Assembly: GCF_905220415.1 (NCBI RefSeq)
Contig: NC_059537.1
Location: 12,061,593-12,125,592, forward strand
DNA from: Colias croceus
Lineage: Eukaryota; Arthropoda; Insecta; Lepidoptera; Pieridae
DNA: 64,000 nt
Reading direction: 5' to 3'
Each line of letters opens with the position of its first letter. Within the stretch, counting starts at the first letter, position 1. The notes beneath the pieces were generated by a model that saw only the letters and a list, made by a program, of their open reading frames with translations, did no database searches and was not told where the DNA came from. Of this stretch, positions 21,801 to 36,800 are shown in pieces. Made by a program: the position numbers and the translations under genes.

Positions 21801-24800
21801 ATATTATTTGAATTGAAATATGCGGATTTTTTTTTATAGGGCCACTATTAAAAAAAATACGATTCGGTACCTCATAACATTAGCTTTTTATTCCAACAAG
21901 ATTAATAATTTTTTTACTACCTACGTCATCATGGTTATAGTACCTATGCTTTGAATTTAGGCAAAACTTGAATTAATTCTTTAGTCAAATAAACACCTGT
22001 GGATACGTACATTGTGCGCTATAACAAAACCGGATTTCATGGTAATCTGACAGCTTTGTAGCCGTTTGGTCCAAATCCTGTTTTTTTTTCTATTACTCGC
22101 CATAATTTTGGTACAAACCTACATAATATTAAGTATATGGGTATTTGAATAATTTGATTCAAGGACTTAGTTAATATCGAGTAAAATCACCGAAATTCAT
22201 GTATAAATAAATCCCTAAATCTTTATTACAGAACTTGACCTATATTCAAAATTTCGCTTTTAATTTTATAATGTGCTTTATAGAAAGTGAAAGCTTACTT
22301 GCAGTGCTAAAATAATATCTTGCATGTGCATTTAGCAAAACTAATTCTATAAACTGTGTAACTACTAATTATACTTTTTGACATAGCATTAACTATGTAC
22401 TAGCGAAACTAAAGGAAGGAACACAAAGGTAATCAAACAAAAACACAAAAGCATTCTTTTATTATAAAACAGTGCGTAGAAAATATTAACTTGCAGTTTT
22501 AAATTCGTTTATTAATACAACATACAAACTTAACCTATGAACAATGTTGGACAACTAACAAAAAATAGAGGTTCTGAGTATTATCGAATAGCCTTTACTT
22601 TAAAACTAATAAATAGGCGTTCCTCTGCTCCTCTTAATGACCATAAGGAAAGCTATTATGTGCGCCAAGCAGTACATGGTTGCCAAACTAGTGCAGTTCC
22701 TCCAGAAGTGTTCAGCTGCGAAGCCGAATTTCCTCAATACATCTGGGCCTGTCTTGATGCAGGGCACGCCTTTGATGTTCACGCAGTTGATGGTTTCTAT
22801 CGAGTCCCATTGAATGATAGATATGGATTCGACGCCGTAATAGAAGCCAGAGACGTATTTGAGCCAAGAGAAGTAGGGCGACACGCTAGCCAGGTTCAGG
22901 TATATGCCAGAAAACATGGTCCCGATTAGATCGAAAGGTACGGACACGAGTGCAGCGGTCTCCATTCTGTCGAACACGGCCGATAGGAATGAACCTGTGA
23001 AGGGATAGATATGTAGGTGCATAACATACAAGAGATCCCTAGATTCACAGTTGCAATCTTAGATTGCTAGAGCCAATCAGTGTTTTCGAAAATTTTCTTG
23101 GTATATAAAGGTAAGAGTTATGACGTCATAGAACTATTTTACATACTAATAAATTGCAGAATACAATGTTGCTAGTTCTATAACATCATGCTCATAATCG
23201 GGGAATATCTTTAACTCTCCAAATTCCTAAAAGAGCATATACATTAAAATTTTGTATTATTTCGATAAATTTTGACTGTGAATCACAGGCTGAATGATTG
23301 TGCTGTGAAAACTGTATCGTGCAGTGCGAAGCGTGCAGTTGTAATGTGTATACAGTATGAACAATTGCGGAAGGCATGACATATGATGATGTGGATGATT
23401 AGCAAGTATAAATGTTTTATAAACAACGTAGCATGAAGTGATATTATATACAATATTGATTTACTAATGACCAGAATTTAAACAGCAGTTTAACGAATAT
23501 TAATGCTATTATTTCGTACGTGAAAACTTATGAGCTTTTATTCAAGAGTTGCCAAACAAACAACTTATTCATATTTTTAAGAAGGTGAATTATTGTAAAT
23601 GTTACAAATATTTGACTGAAATTGGTGACTCAAAATTATTTAAAGAAAATTAAATGTAATAAACAAAACATTTTAATTAAAAAGTAGCAATTTAAGATGG
23701 CAACCCTAATCATTCTGTCATTATAATGAAAAAAAGTTATTTACATTTTGGATGAATAATGAAAAATGATGATGATAATATGTACAATATTATTTTTTAT
23801 TTTATTTGGAGAATTATCACCATATTTACATTTTCCGCCATTGTCATGCATTAGTTACGCGTGTGGAAAAGGCATGTGTTATTTTAACTACAAAATATAT
23901 TATTTATTTACTAACCCCTTGTTACCTCAAGTTTTATAACTATTATTTTTGTCTTACGAATAATATTTTATCTTACAAGTATATAAACATTTGTAAGTAG
24001 TTATTATATTATTCACTGTCGTATCTTTTACTGCAATCTATAGTCAAAACTTGAAATTTTATGTTACCGTAACATTTTCAAATCGTACATATTATAAAAA
24101 TATATTCAATGTAATAAAATGTTAATACTACGGCTAAGGTGATGTTAGTATCTTAAAATTATACTTATTACGGCATAAGCCTACAAACATTTCACATTTT
24201 GCCTGCATCCAACAATAATCGGAACTCAAATCTAACAGACAGTATTTACTAAAACCGGTACCTTTGCCGGTATTCGGAGTATGGTCCCTTTTTTTGGTGC
24301 CATTAGGGCTTTTGGCGGTCAACTAATTGGTTGTGAAACCGTCGGCTCCTTTTGATTAAGCATTCGTTATTTGAACAATTTAATAATCAAATTTTACGAT
24401 GTTTTATTCTCAGAAATGTACATAGCGTATCTATTTGAATAATACACAAAATAAAGTAAACCTTTTCTATATGATGAAGTCTTATGTTTGACTTGATCTC
24501 TCACGCGTCCTACTATAAAATACAGATTTAGTTACGCGCGAATAACGTGCGTAGGACGTGCGAAGGTGCTTTTAACAGGCCTATGCCTTAGCTTTAGTCA
24601 TATATCAAGTCTATAACTGGCAGTAAATAATGATAGGTTTCAGGATAACTGCATGCCGACTTGTTGATATTTTACCATAAAAATATGTTACTTACTGTCC
24701 TTCAAGCTTATTATTTTGTTGAATAAAAATTATATAAATACGTAACATATATATCATGTGATTTTTAAGAGTTACTAGTTTACAAACGTCGGGATTCGAA

Positions 24801-27800
24801 GTCAGTTATATCACACCTCTGTGCGTGTTTGTGTGTAATAATATCAAGTATTTCAGGGACACTTAAAATCATGACGATTTACTGATGATATGATACTACC
24901 TTAAAGTCATACTATACTATTCTATGATGACCTGTGACCACTTCAACATGTAAAATACAACTAAATAATCCAAAATATTTACCGTAAGCGTTCGCGTAGT
25001 TCGCGCAGAGTACGCAAACGAAACAGAATCCAATCCAGTTGGTGAAGCCGCCTTGCAGACCAGCTATAAGGAACACCAGGCTCACGAAGCATATAGGTTC
25101 TACTACGGCTCGAGGAATCTGTAACAAATGGACCCTTAATATATCCTTTTAGGTAAAAGTACCTAGAAGCGAAGGCGTGTCCATTTTGAAGTTTTATGGA
25201 CACGCCTTCGCTTCTCTTCGCGTGATTCGCCTTCGCAGATGTACAATGGTTATATACTATAGAGTTTTCTTAAGGATAGAATAATTCGCTTCGCTTCGTA
25301 ATATACATATACGAATTAAAAAGATCCACTAATAAAAATTTATAACCATTTAAATGCTATAAAACTAAAATATCAAATTCATCTTGAATTACAAGATAAT
25401 ACATTAAGTTTGAGATCAAAATAGAGTTGAATGACGAAGCAAATTTCTGCTAATTTTAAACAAATTATTCCTCTAATAACGACGAAATACCTATATAATA
25501 AGTAGTATAAAAGAAACTAAAAATAAAACAGACAACATACAAATACAAGACACTACTCTAATCACCATCATTTTCATATTACACAACTTTGCGTCATACA
25601 TTTGAGTTCTCAGAAGTCTCTAACAATTACAGGCTTGTTTATATTATCTGTTAAATACGCTAATAGTTAAATTATGATTTATTCTGTCCATTGATACGTT
25701 TTACACACTAATGTATGCATACAATTAAGTTATCAAGATAAGAATTCATCGCGGTTGTATATCAAAATTAAATGTATATCTTGATTTAAACTGAATTGCA
25801 CTGTCGGTTTAGTCAGTTGTGTATAATTAAATATGAATAAATTAACCTAATGAATGATATAAATTCATAGAGAATTTAACGTTTTATTATATTTTATATC
25901 TACAGTTTTGTACATGAAGTTAAAAAGTCGTATTAGTACATATCTACTGTATGGTTTCATCATTGCATGTAATTACTTTTTTCTTAGATTTATCTGCCCT
26001 AAATAAACTAATCAATAAATTGAGATACTATAGTTTGACCACATCGGTACATTACATAAATTCATGAATGTGAGTAATTGAATTGATTCCATTACGTATG
26101 AGTATATATATTATATATATTTTTTTTTACTACCCCAAAATATAAAATTTATACGCACAAAAGGTAAAAGTTGTACACTACCTTAATCAAGTATATAAAT
26201 CTCATCGACAGGTTTAAAATAACCGTAAATTACATGTTCTAAACCAACCTAATACATGTAACTTACTAAGTAAAGTCCTATCTCTTCAAGATAAATAAGT
26301 ACTTAATTAATTCAGAATTTATGTGGGACATTTGAAGATTATTCAATTACGAGATTTACATTTTTATTATCACATAAACCTGATGGGAAGTCACCACATT
26401 ATATAATATATGTATATCGTATACTAGCTGCGCTTCGCGGTTTTACCCACATTGCTTCGCCGTTGTTGGTAGATAGCCTATATCCCGCCTCGATATCTAA
26501 CACCGAAAGAATTTTTAAAATCGGAAAAGTAGTTCCTGAGATTAGCACGTTCAAAGAAACACAAATTCTTCAGCTTTATAGTATTGTAGTATAGATAGGA
26601 TAATATTTTTGAAGTGAAACTTTTTTGTCGGGGTTGGAAAAAAATTTAGTGTAACATTTTTTCGTTACGCGTGACATTTTTCCGTTACGCGCCATCTTTT
26701 TCTTATCCCTACGACGCGTGATTCGACGTATTTCTTGTACAGTTGCATATAGTAAATAATTTTTTGAAAAATAAGGTCATAAAGAAGTTTCGCTTCTTAC
26801 GTGTTTACACTAGTACACGCACACATTTTTATTACTAAAAAACACATTGCATCTATTGATCTGGATTTTAAATGTGTTTATTGATTATTTTATATTAGGT
26901 GACTACAAATTAATTACACAAGTTTTTGCAAGTCTCTTATGTTGTTTCTATACCATTAGTATAATGAATTATATGCAAGTGATTTTTTACATTTTTTCAC
27001 TAATTGACTTCCGTGACATCGTGTTACAAAAAATAAATATGTAATAGAAATAAGTTTTTTTTTTTAGAGCTACAAATAATTCAAAGGCAGAATAGATTCG
27101 GTATTATGACCTCTTATTACCAGACAGTTTACGCCCTGAATTGAACTGGCAAATTCATATTATTATCGCAATTACCAGCCACATAATATGCGATCATAAA
27201 TTGAATTTTCCAGTCAGTTCAATTCAGGGCGTAAACTGTCTGGTAATAAGACGTCATATTACGGCCCCAGCCAGAACAAATTTACTAACTATGGTGTAAC
27301 TTTCTTCGTTGAGCTTTGGTTTATTTCTTTTTTTACAGTCACCGTAATCTTCGCGGTTTCACCCGCGTGGCTCCGCTCCTGTTGGTCAGCGTGATGATAT
27401 ATTGCCTTCCTCGATGAATGGGCAATCTAACACCGAAAGTATTTTTCAAATCGGTCCATTAGTTCCTGAGATTACCGCGTTCAAACAAACAAACAAACAA
27501 ACTCTTCAGCTTTATAATACTAGTATAGATATAACCGGTTAATAGGTTCTCCACTTAAAAATGCTTTATTTTACTAAATGGAAAGTCATGAAAACAAACT
27601 AGAGAAGGGAGTAATTAAAAAATGTTTTAACATACTTAAACGAAGATAACTTAATGCATTTTTAATTGGGACCTGTTTAAGCTATTACAATTTGAAAGTT
27701 CATAACTTGACCAATTTACACCTTGACAAGCCCCGTCCGATTAGGGCCCTTCTGGCCTCCTCCACTCAAGCGACAGCTCAAGCCGAGGTTCGTGGTCCCC

Positions 27801-30800
27801 GTCAAGGGGGGACGCCCTTGTGCATGTCGCTACCAGGGTGAACCTTCAGTTCACCCCCGCGTCCGCGTTAAAATGTAAAAGCCCTTCTGGCTAACATTGA
27901 GAAACACCATACAAAAAAAAAAAAAAAAAACCTTGACAAGCAATTTTGAAAATTTTTATGACAGTAGTTTTATCATTAATTTTATTTTATACCTACTTAC
28001 GTATATTTACTGTTTTTATAAGCTTTATAGGCACTTTACTTGGATTTTAACTCACTCAAAATATACGACGAATCTCGATTGCATTTCAAGTAACAAAAAG
28101 TAAATATTTGACATACCTAACTTCTACAAACTATTAATTAAAATCAAGTGTCAATCTATACTAATATTATAAAGCTGGATTTGTTTGTTTGTTTGAACGC
28201 GCTAACGGCTAATCTCAGGAACTACTGGTCCGATTTAAAAAATTCTTTCGGTATGTTAGATAGCCCATTTATCGACAAAGTTATAGGCTATATATTATCA
28301 CGCTAAGAAGCGGAGCAATGTGGGTGAAACCACAGAGCACAGCTAAGGTACAAATAAAAATCATAAAAAACACATATATTTAAAAAAAATAACATAGAAA
28401 CTTACCCAAAATATCATTTTCGATACATAATACGGGAGCGGGGCGTACAGTCCACTAGCGGTTTCCCTCAACAGTATAGGTACTTCTTGTGGAAACGTGA
28501 TGAATACCGCATATATGAAGAGGAATATCGTCTCCGTTATCGTGAGGTATAGCAGACCCTCCGCGTTCTGTATGTCCCGCTGGTCGAGTTCCGTGAAGTG
28601 GCCCATGTAGGGTATCGATATAATGAGCCCCACGAACTGTTGGTTTGGAAATTTATTATATTGAAAGATGTTGAATAAGCTGGCGGAAATTTATTATATT
28701 GTTAAAGACCGGCTTCTTCAATATACACATGGTGAAGAAGCTGGGAATGTGGAAATAACATATATGTGTATACATTACGCCTACTCCCAAAACTAAAGTA
28801 CACATTTCAAAATCACAACAAAGATATAAATCTCATGTAAACATTAATAAAACTATTATAGGTAGGTACTATGTAATAGCAAAGCTTTAAATTTCAGCAT
28901 TGAGTAGTATGGGTAATGAAAAAGTGGCTTTTGAAAATTGATGACATTGTTTCATTGAAGAAGCTTTCTTGTTAGTGATTAGTTTTTATCAGTAGAATTT
29001 GGAGTGTACAGTCTTCGTAATGAATACTCTTAGAAACATGCATGGTACATACCTATATTTGTGAGTGTAGATGAAATTTAATACAAAGTATAATTTTAAT
29101 ACACACTATACTAACTAGCCGAGCTATGTAATTTATATGAAAATAAAATTTAAATTAATAACGGTATTAAAAAAATTGCAAATAGAAAAAAATATTAACA
29201 AATTAATACATTCTTGAATAATGTTTCTTGACAGTCAAAGTTATAATAGACCATATTTATGTGACATATAACTTAGCTAGAATATTGATAAATATTGAAT
29301 ACTAATGAAGGTTACTTTGTAACTGAACCAAGAGTGTGTATTTATGTTCTAAACATTGTTGCAAGTTGAATTTCAAGTTTAAACTTTATTATTTTGTATT
29401 AATAAAGTATATTATTAACACTAAAGTAATTCTATCTGTGTGTTGTAAGTTCTCACGCCTAGCCGAGTGGATAATATAATATCTATTAGTTATATTATAT
29501 TCAGGTATATAAATAAGAAATTATTCTATACTTATGTATTTTTGTGGATCATAAGCTCTGTGATTCATTGACATATTATTATGCCATACTTTTGAAAAAA
29601 ATATACAATTAAAAATTAATATTACCAAATAATATGTACTAAAAATTAATAATATGAAAAATAAAGTATGTAAAATAGATATTAAAGATACAATCTGTAT
29701 ATTTTTTACCCGACTGCCAAAGAAGGAGGGTAATGTTTTTCGAGTGTATGTAAGTATGTATGTATGTCTTTTCCTTTGTGACCACCTGTAGCCTAAACGG
29801 CTTGATGGATTTTGATGTATGAGGTATCGTTAGATTTGTCTTGATTACGGGAGTGTCATAGGATACATTTTATCCTAAAAGTCCCACAGGATAAAGACAA
29901 TAATATTTTTTCTAAATTTCCCTTTAAAAAAATATGTATGCGGTATCATTAGATTCATTTCAATCACTCTTTTTTTAGTGTGCAGTCGGGTATTTTGTTT
30001 TTTTAATAATTTACTTGTTAAAACATGTGATGTTATAACATGATAGTAAAAATATAAAAATAAAGATATCTTACCATTAGAAGCAAAAATTCAGCTATGT
30101 ATATAGATTTGTTGTGCTTTATGCATATAATATTTCTCCATAACAACCAGTAGAATTGGACGAAATAGTTTACTTTGACTCTGCAATAAAAATATTTTGT
30201 TAGATATGTTTGTTACACCTACGAAACAGCGTCGTAAAATTTTATTTCACTGTTAGTAGCCTTGTAGGTTTTAGATACAAAATATTTTAAATGCTATAAA
30301 ATGAGAAAGATAAGGCCTCGAGACAAATGGCAGAAACGCTAAGAAATAAAATCGGATATCGATACAAATTGACATAAGCTCATCACGTTTTGCTAAGGAT
30401 TGGGTCACATTTCACTATCACTATTATTGACTATCACGAACAAAATTTTCATCCAGCCGAAATTTGTGTGTGACCGAACCATTACCAAAATATCATGAGT
30501 TTATGTCAATAATTAGCGATAGCAGTTTCTAATCTTTGGCGTTTCTGCCATTTGTCCAAAGGCCAAGGAACTGAATATAATTATTGTCAACTTTACTTTA
30601 AATATTTTATTAAACAAACAAAAATTTTTTTCTCACAATATTATGATAATATCATATTATTCAATTACGTTAACTGTTTTGAAAGAAAATTTATTTGATG
30701 ACAGCTCAATTAGGGTATTTAAAAACCTGTTTTTCAATTAAAAATAATCAAATCTAGTAGTTTTTATAGCGGATGTATGTCCAATAAAAATCCAAATAGC

Positions 30801-33800
30801 TTAATGTGTCAAGAACTAAATAAACTAAATTAAAAAAAATGGACATTTACCTGATGATATTAATTTATTATTAACAAATAAAACAATACTTACAGAGTTA
30901 GGTACCGCTCGAAGTATAAATTCTAAAATAAAAATAAAACTATTAAATTAAAAGAAATAAAATACATAAAAACAAAAGACTTATCTAAATTAATTTAAAA
31001 AAACAACCAATAACTAAACTAAAATGTATTAAATTCAAATTTTAATATTTACAAGATAACGGAAACGAGCACAAATTCAGGAAAGTGCGATAAGCTTATT
31101 GTAAAACGATTTGTTACAAACGCAATGAATTCAATAACTGCAACATAATATAATTTAAATGTCGGTCAAGTGCATGAGACTACGGAATTGATTTTTATAT
31201 TTATTTGCTTGTATTTTGTGTTTTTTTTTTTATTTCAAAATGCTTCTGCACTGACATTTTTTTTACAGGTCGATTTTTTAACAGCTAGTGATGCACATAA
31301 TGTATTATCAATTATGGCAACAAAATAATTTAATTTGCAAGAATTATTGAACTATTGGCTCTGTGTGAGCCTTCTTTCTTCTTTAATCTTTATACATATT
31401 TATTTTACATATATCTTTCAGGTACCTTTCGAGCATTATAGAGAGAAAAATCAACGGAATATTAGAACAAACCATGTTATATTTTTATACAGTTATAAGG
31501 AATCAAATAAACCTGATAATAAAACCAATTCATTAGTCATAATTTCTAGTATCTGCCGAACTATCTATGTTCTACAAACATATCCTTGAAGAACGTACCT
31601 TTTCATCAGAATTCCCGTTAAAATATTCCAGTTCATCCTTAACATCGCCCACCCTGCTCTCAATAGCCGCTGCTATATCAGACCGCTGGTACTCGTTGCA
31701 GATTCTACGGATCCTCTCGTGGCTTTCCATCTCCTTGTCCGTCTGTACTCCTAGTAGGGACACGTAGTATTCTGCCGCGTTGAAACCCACTGGGCATTTG
31801 TAGTTCAGCCTAGAAGGTTTTTTTATTTAATAGTTGGAAAAAAGTATGTGCTAAACTAGGTTTTACCTATGTAGCAAATTTTATACTAAACCATTCAGCT
31901 GTGGAAGAGTTACAAACGTACATACAAACATTCTTACAAACTTTCACATTTATAATATAGAAGGTGCCAAAAGACCCGCTGAAGTCATTTGAAACACTTC
32001 AGACGTAAACTTTTTGAGACAAATAAACTTTAATAATGTTACCAAAAGTCTTGTTTTTGCGGCGAATATTATGATAATAAAGATAACATTATGTTCAACA
32101 TATTAAAACTGTTTAACAACACAATAAGAATAAAAACTGCAATATAAATAAAAACCTCACAAGCATTCAGCTCTTCGGTAAAATTTTTATTATTGTGGCA
32201 TATAAGGACAATCATTTGGTCTTTAATACGGACATTTATTTGTACGACAACTTGGAAACATGCTCAAACAATCACAACGGAAAGGGTAGAGCTAAAGAAT
32301 ATTATTAAACATGAGTCCTATCTAGAATTGTAATTTTACTGTCATGTTCACAGTTTTGTAAGTGACAAACAAATTAAGAGCCCGCTACACGATCAAGTGA
32401 CTTGAAGGCAACATTCTAGAATATTCCCTTTTGATTATTGACGTTATTTAGGACTGAGTTTTGAACATCTTCTGTCTATCAACGTAATTTTTTATTATCG
32501 TAGTAAACAACCGTTTAAAATGTGCTTAAATTGCCTGTCTTTTGACAGTTTACTGGTAACATATTTATATTATTAGAATAAGTTTTAAAAAGGATAAATA
32601 AAGTATTGAAAATATAGCTCTTAGAGGTATTATTAAATATAACCGTTACGGACAAAATAATGGCCTATTAGTTATAACCTACTTCCTATAATGCAAATAT
32701 GTATTAAGATACCGCGAATATTAGGAGTGGGCGAAAAACTAGCAATATTAAAGAAACTTAAACGTCTATATGCTCCACAACCTTATTACACCTCGCTCTG
32801 AAACTTCTAGAAATTATTTGCAAGAATATAACCATCTTGTAACATTCATGCATCTGTTAACATATTAATGACGTGTTGAGTCCTATTCTACACGCGATAG
32901 GAGTTCATTTTGTTTTTATGACAATCTTTTATTGAAAAACACAAGCATTTATACGAGAAAAGCTAAAAATATAAATTTATATTTGCATAATGTAAACTGA
33001 AACTTATAGCAGTAAATAATAGATAATTTTATTGATAGCAAGTTACACCTACGCATTGAGACTTAATGCAAATAGCTTTTATTTCTAGAATTTACCTGAA
33101 GGGATAAAAGAAGGTTCTGTTGTTAGATTAACATCTGAATTTTAGAATTCACAAAATCTAAAATGAAAAAATTATTATTTTTCGATAATCGAAAAATTCG
33201 ATAGTGCTGCGGGTTATAATTAACCTTTTGGAAAATAAATTAGTATTCAAATGACATATTAAAGGCTTATTTTGTGTTCGTTAATCTAAATATACCATGT
33301 TTTTAAATGTTATACGTTATTTAATTATTCCAATCGACACATTTTCTCACTAATTTGGGCTTCATAGATCGGTTAAAATTAATTATCATTTAAGTTACAT
33401 GTTATAATTATCATATAAAAACTATTTATCATTTAAATTTCTCAGTTTGCATATATTTGCGTAAATTATTAAAAATATTATTTTGTGCTGATTTTAATTA
33501 TAATTTTAATAGTTCAATTATGATGTTTTGTAGTATATTACTACAAAACATCATAATTGGAACCTATGGTGGTACCTATTATTATTCCACTAGCCATGTC
33601 CCGCGTGGCTCCGTTCCTGTTGCTGTAAGCGTGATGATATATAGCTTATAGCCTTCCTCGGTAAATGAGCTATCTAAGACTGAAAGAATTTTTCAAATCG
33701 GACCAGTAGTTCCTGAGATTAGCGTGTTCAAACAAACAAACAAACAGTTCAGCTTTATAATACATATTAGTATAGATTTCTAGCTAGACGTAACAAAAAA

Positions 33801-36800
33801 CAAGTCACACAAGAATAAAAAACCTAAGATTTGGAACAAAGAATTGGCCTTGAGATAAGCTTTAAACAAATGGATTCTTACATAAAAAAACGACAAACAT
33901 GCATACGCGAAACACGTAAATGGAGTTTATTAACCCTAGATTTGGGATATTTCTATTTATTTCAGACAGCGTCTAATCTGACGCAGTCTTTAAATATTAT
34001 TATGCAAACGATGCCTCGTTATTAGATAAAATAAACGTGTTTATATATGTATGTTTCAGTAATAATTTAGAATTTTTCGGAAAGCCTAAAATTTGCATCC
34101 TTGAATTGTTTATTTATTCGAATTTGCTTTGTTATTTAATATGATTCTTATAAAGTGTTTCATGTCATAATTAAAAAACAAAACCGGCCAAGTGCGAGTC
34201 AGGCTCGCGCACAAAGGGTTCCGTAGCAGCAAATATAATAAATTACAGTTAAATCAACCTATCTCAAAAACTATAAGAGATACTTTGATCAAACCAAAAA
34301 TCGTTGAAAGAGTTAATTAGCATGCATCACCTCTATTTTTTTTAGAATTTTATACCCCGTAGTTATAAAAATAGAGGGGGGGGGACATACTTTTTACGAC
34401 TTTGAGAGCTGATATCTCAAAAACCGTTCACTTTAAGAAAAATGTTTTTTAGAAAACTTTATATCATTTTAAAAGACCTTTCCATTGATACCCCACACGG
34501 GTATGTACATCGAAAAAAAAAATTTCATCCCTCAGTTACATGTATGGGGGGCCCCACCCCCAATTCTTTTTTTTACTATTTAGTGTCATATTTTTGTAGC
34601 GGTTCATACAACACATATTCCCATCAAATTTCATCACTGTAGTACTTATAGTTTCCGAGTAAATCGGCTGTGACAGACGGACAGACGGACAGACGGACAG
34701 ACGGACATGACGAAACTATAAGGGTTCCGTTTTTGCCATTTTGGCTACGGAACCCTAAAAAAATGTAAATCAAAATATGAAAAGTTTGGATACAGCATTT
34801 TTTTACTATAAAATCATATCTCCCAGTGCACATGTAGGTGCACGAAAAAATATTGAAATTTCGCCTCTAAAACAAAATAAAATAACATTAAAATTTTTTG
34901 TTTGCGGTCTGTGCAACCTCAATTTTTGTTAGTGGTCAAATATCGTACGCAACGTGATACTAAGTACGTCAAATATATTTATTTTCAAATCACTGATTAT
35001 GAACATTTAATTATATTATGATAGACATCTAAATTATGCTACTTCACTTTTAATATTAATATTTTAAGACACTAAATAGATACATTATCATTTACAACTG
35101 CAATGGATAGGGTAATTTATTTTTAATAACCTTTGTAACTCCTTTATACCGTAAAGTATGCCTGTCTTAAAGCAGTATTACATCCAGTGTGGGAAACTGA
35201 TAAACGACCTATACAGGGTGTCCCACTGTTGGTATACTAAGCTCAAAGGAGGTTATAGTTTTGCATACGCTGAGTTCGTAAAAAATACTTATTAAATTCC
35301 AGACGCATTTTTTTTTAAATAGATGAATTCTTAAAACTATGTGTACAACAGTGTACACCCATAGCAAGCAACCCGCCCATTTTTGCCACCAGCTCGTGAG
35401 CTATCGTTTAAGATTATGTTTTCATAGACAAAATTCTCACATTAGCGAAGCGGTATATGCCGGCTGCGCAAAGCTAGAGAAGAAAACATGGATTTTCAGG
35501 AAAAATTTAACAAATAATTTTTGCCGAAATTTTGTTGTTTAAGTATTTTTTACGTGATCAGTGTATGCCTAACTACAAGTCCCTTTACGCTAAGTATACC
35601 AATAGTGGGACATCCTGTATATAGCGCTGTCCTTTTTCCACACTGGAAATATTAGATACTGCTTTAAGACATCATGGTACGTACAGGACTGGAATTTGTC
35701 ATCAATCTTGTTTTAATGATGATTAGTACATAATAACATTATTAATTAGAATAACATGATACAGATAATATATAACCACAATGATACATTGACATCGATA
35801 TCTCGTTAATGAGGTAGGCGAACGTGTCATAGTCAAAGTTATAAGGTGTGAGTTCTATATTTTGATTCCTAATTTAAGATCATCAATCATTTTAAATTAA
35901 AATATCAAAATATCCAGTACCTATATTTACTAACTCTACCTAATTCATTTTGTAAGTCTCTTACAAACAATGTTCAATGTGTGCATAAGTCTTTTTTTGA
36001 CAGTAGGTACAATAGAGTAAGCATTTAAAATAAAAAAATAAATATTCTTTCACATAACATTTTTACAACAAAAAACCACCATTCAAAACATTTACAAACA
36101 ATTATTTTATTTCATCACCTTTTCTAATATTTACATGCAAATATTTTTTCACTCATTCAAACCCCAAACCACTCAAAACAAAAATCTGACCACGCTGTAT
36201 AAAATAAAATAAAATAAACTCACGACGCGAAAAACTGGTCTGCCTGTTCTATAGTCCCATGGAAGGCTATCCTGCCGTTAGACAGTAACACCACCTGATG
36301 GAAGAGCTCGAAGACACCAGACGCCGGCTGGTGCACAGAACATATCACCAGCTTCCCGCCGATCGCCAGACGGCGGAGGCGGGAGACCACAGAGTTGGCT
36401 GCAGAACTGTCCAGACCGGTTGTTGGCTCGTCGCAGAAGAGAATTGGCGGGTCGTTTAGTAGCTAAAGGAGGTAAAAACATGCCAATTTTAGGACAATGG
36501 CAAAAGGGGATAAAACAACAAGAAATGTGTTTGTTCAATATTATTTGTAATAACAGGAATAAAAATGTGTTTGTTCAATATTATTTGTAACGACTATGTG
36601 AATCTACAATATTTCAGTTCTGCCAGTAAATTTAAACGTAGCTGTTGTTTTGTTAAGAACTCCTTTGCTTTTTCTAAAATTTACAAAAAACATTGAAGAA
36701 TATAATAAACACCTACTCAATATTATTAAGATAAATCATCCTCTCCTGTATAACCTACGTAAACAGTACCTACATGAGAAAATGAATGCGTAAAAAATCA

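Larger units (their letters stand above)
17831..22450. other. intron or intergenic stretch between the two terminal exons
   Basis: AT-rich. I see MITE copies at 18370-18565 and 19073-19140 and a Helitron-like copy at 19440-19620. The piece around 21400-21530 shares phrases (AACGGATTTTAAAC, CGCGTAAAATCAAACA) with the spacer of the 16271 element. Open frames at 20086-20365 and 21185-21376 have no coding signature. Confidence 0.5.

Noticed and set aside
16200..22500. Further duplicated ABCG exons that would make a second full gene
   Set aside because: I looked on both strands for TM1-TM4 or ATPase motifs between the two terminal exons and saw none, so only the last exon appears duplicated.
22537..22929. 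130-codon open frame on the plus strand
   Set aside because: It is antisense to the proximal terminal exon of the minus ABCG gene; the minus frame carries the recognisable transporter residues and a proper acceptor.
31567..31767. Plus-strand open frame
   Set aside because: Shadow of minus exon 8, whose frame has the CPxxFNAAEYY block.
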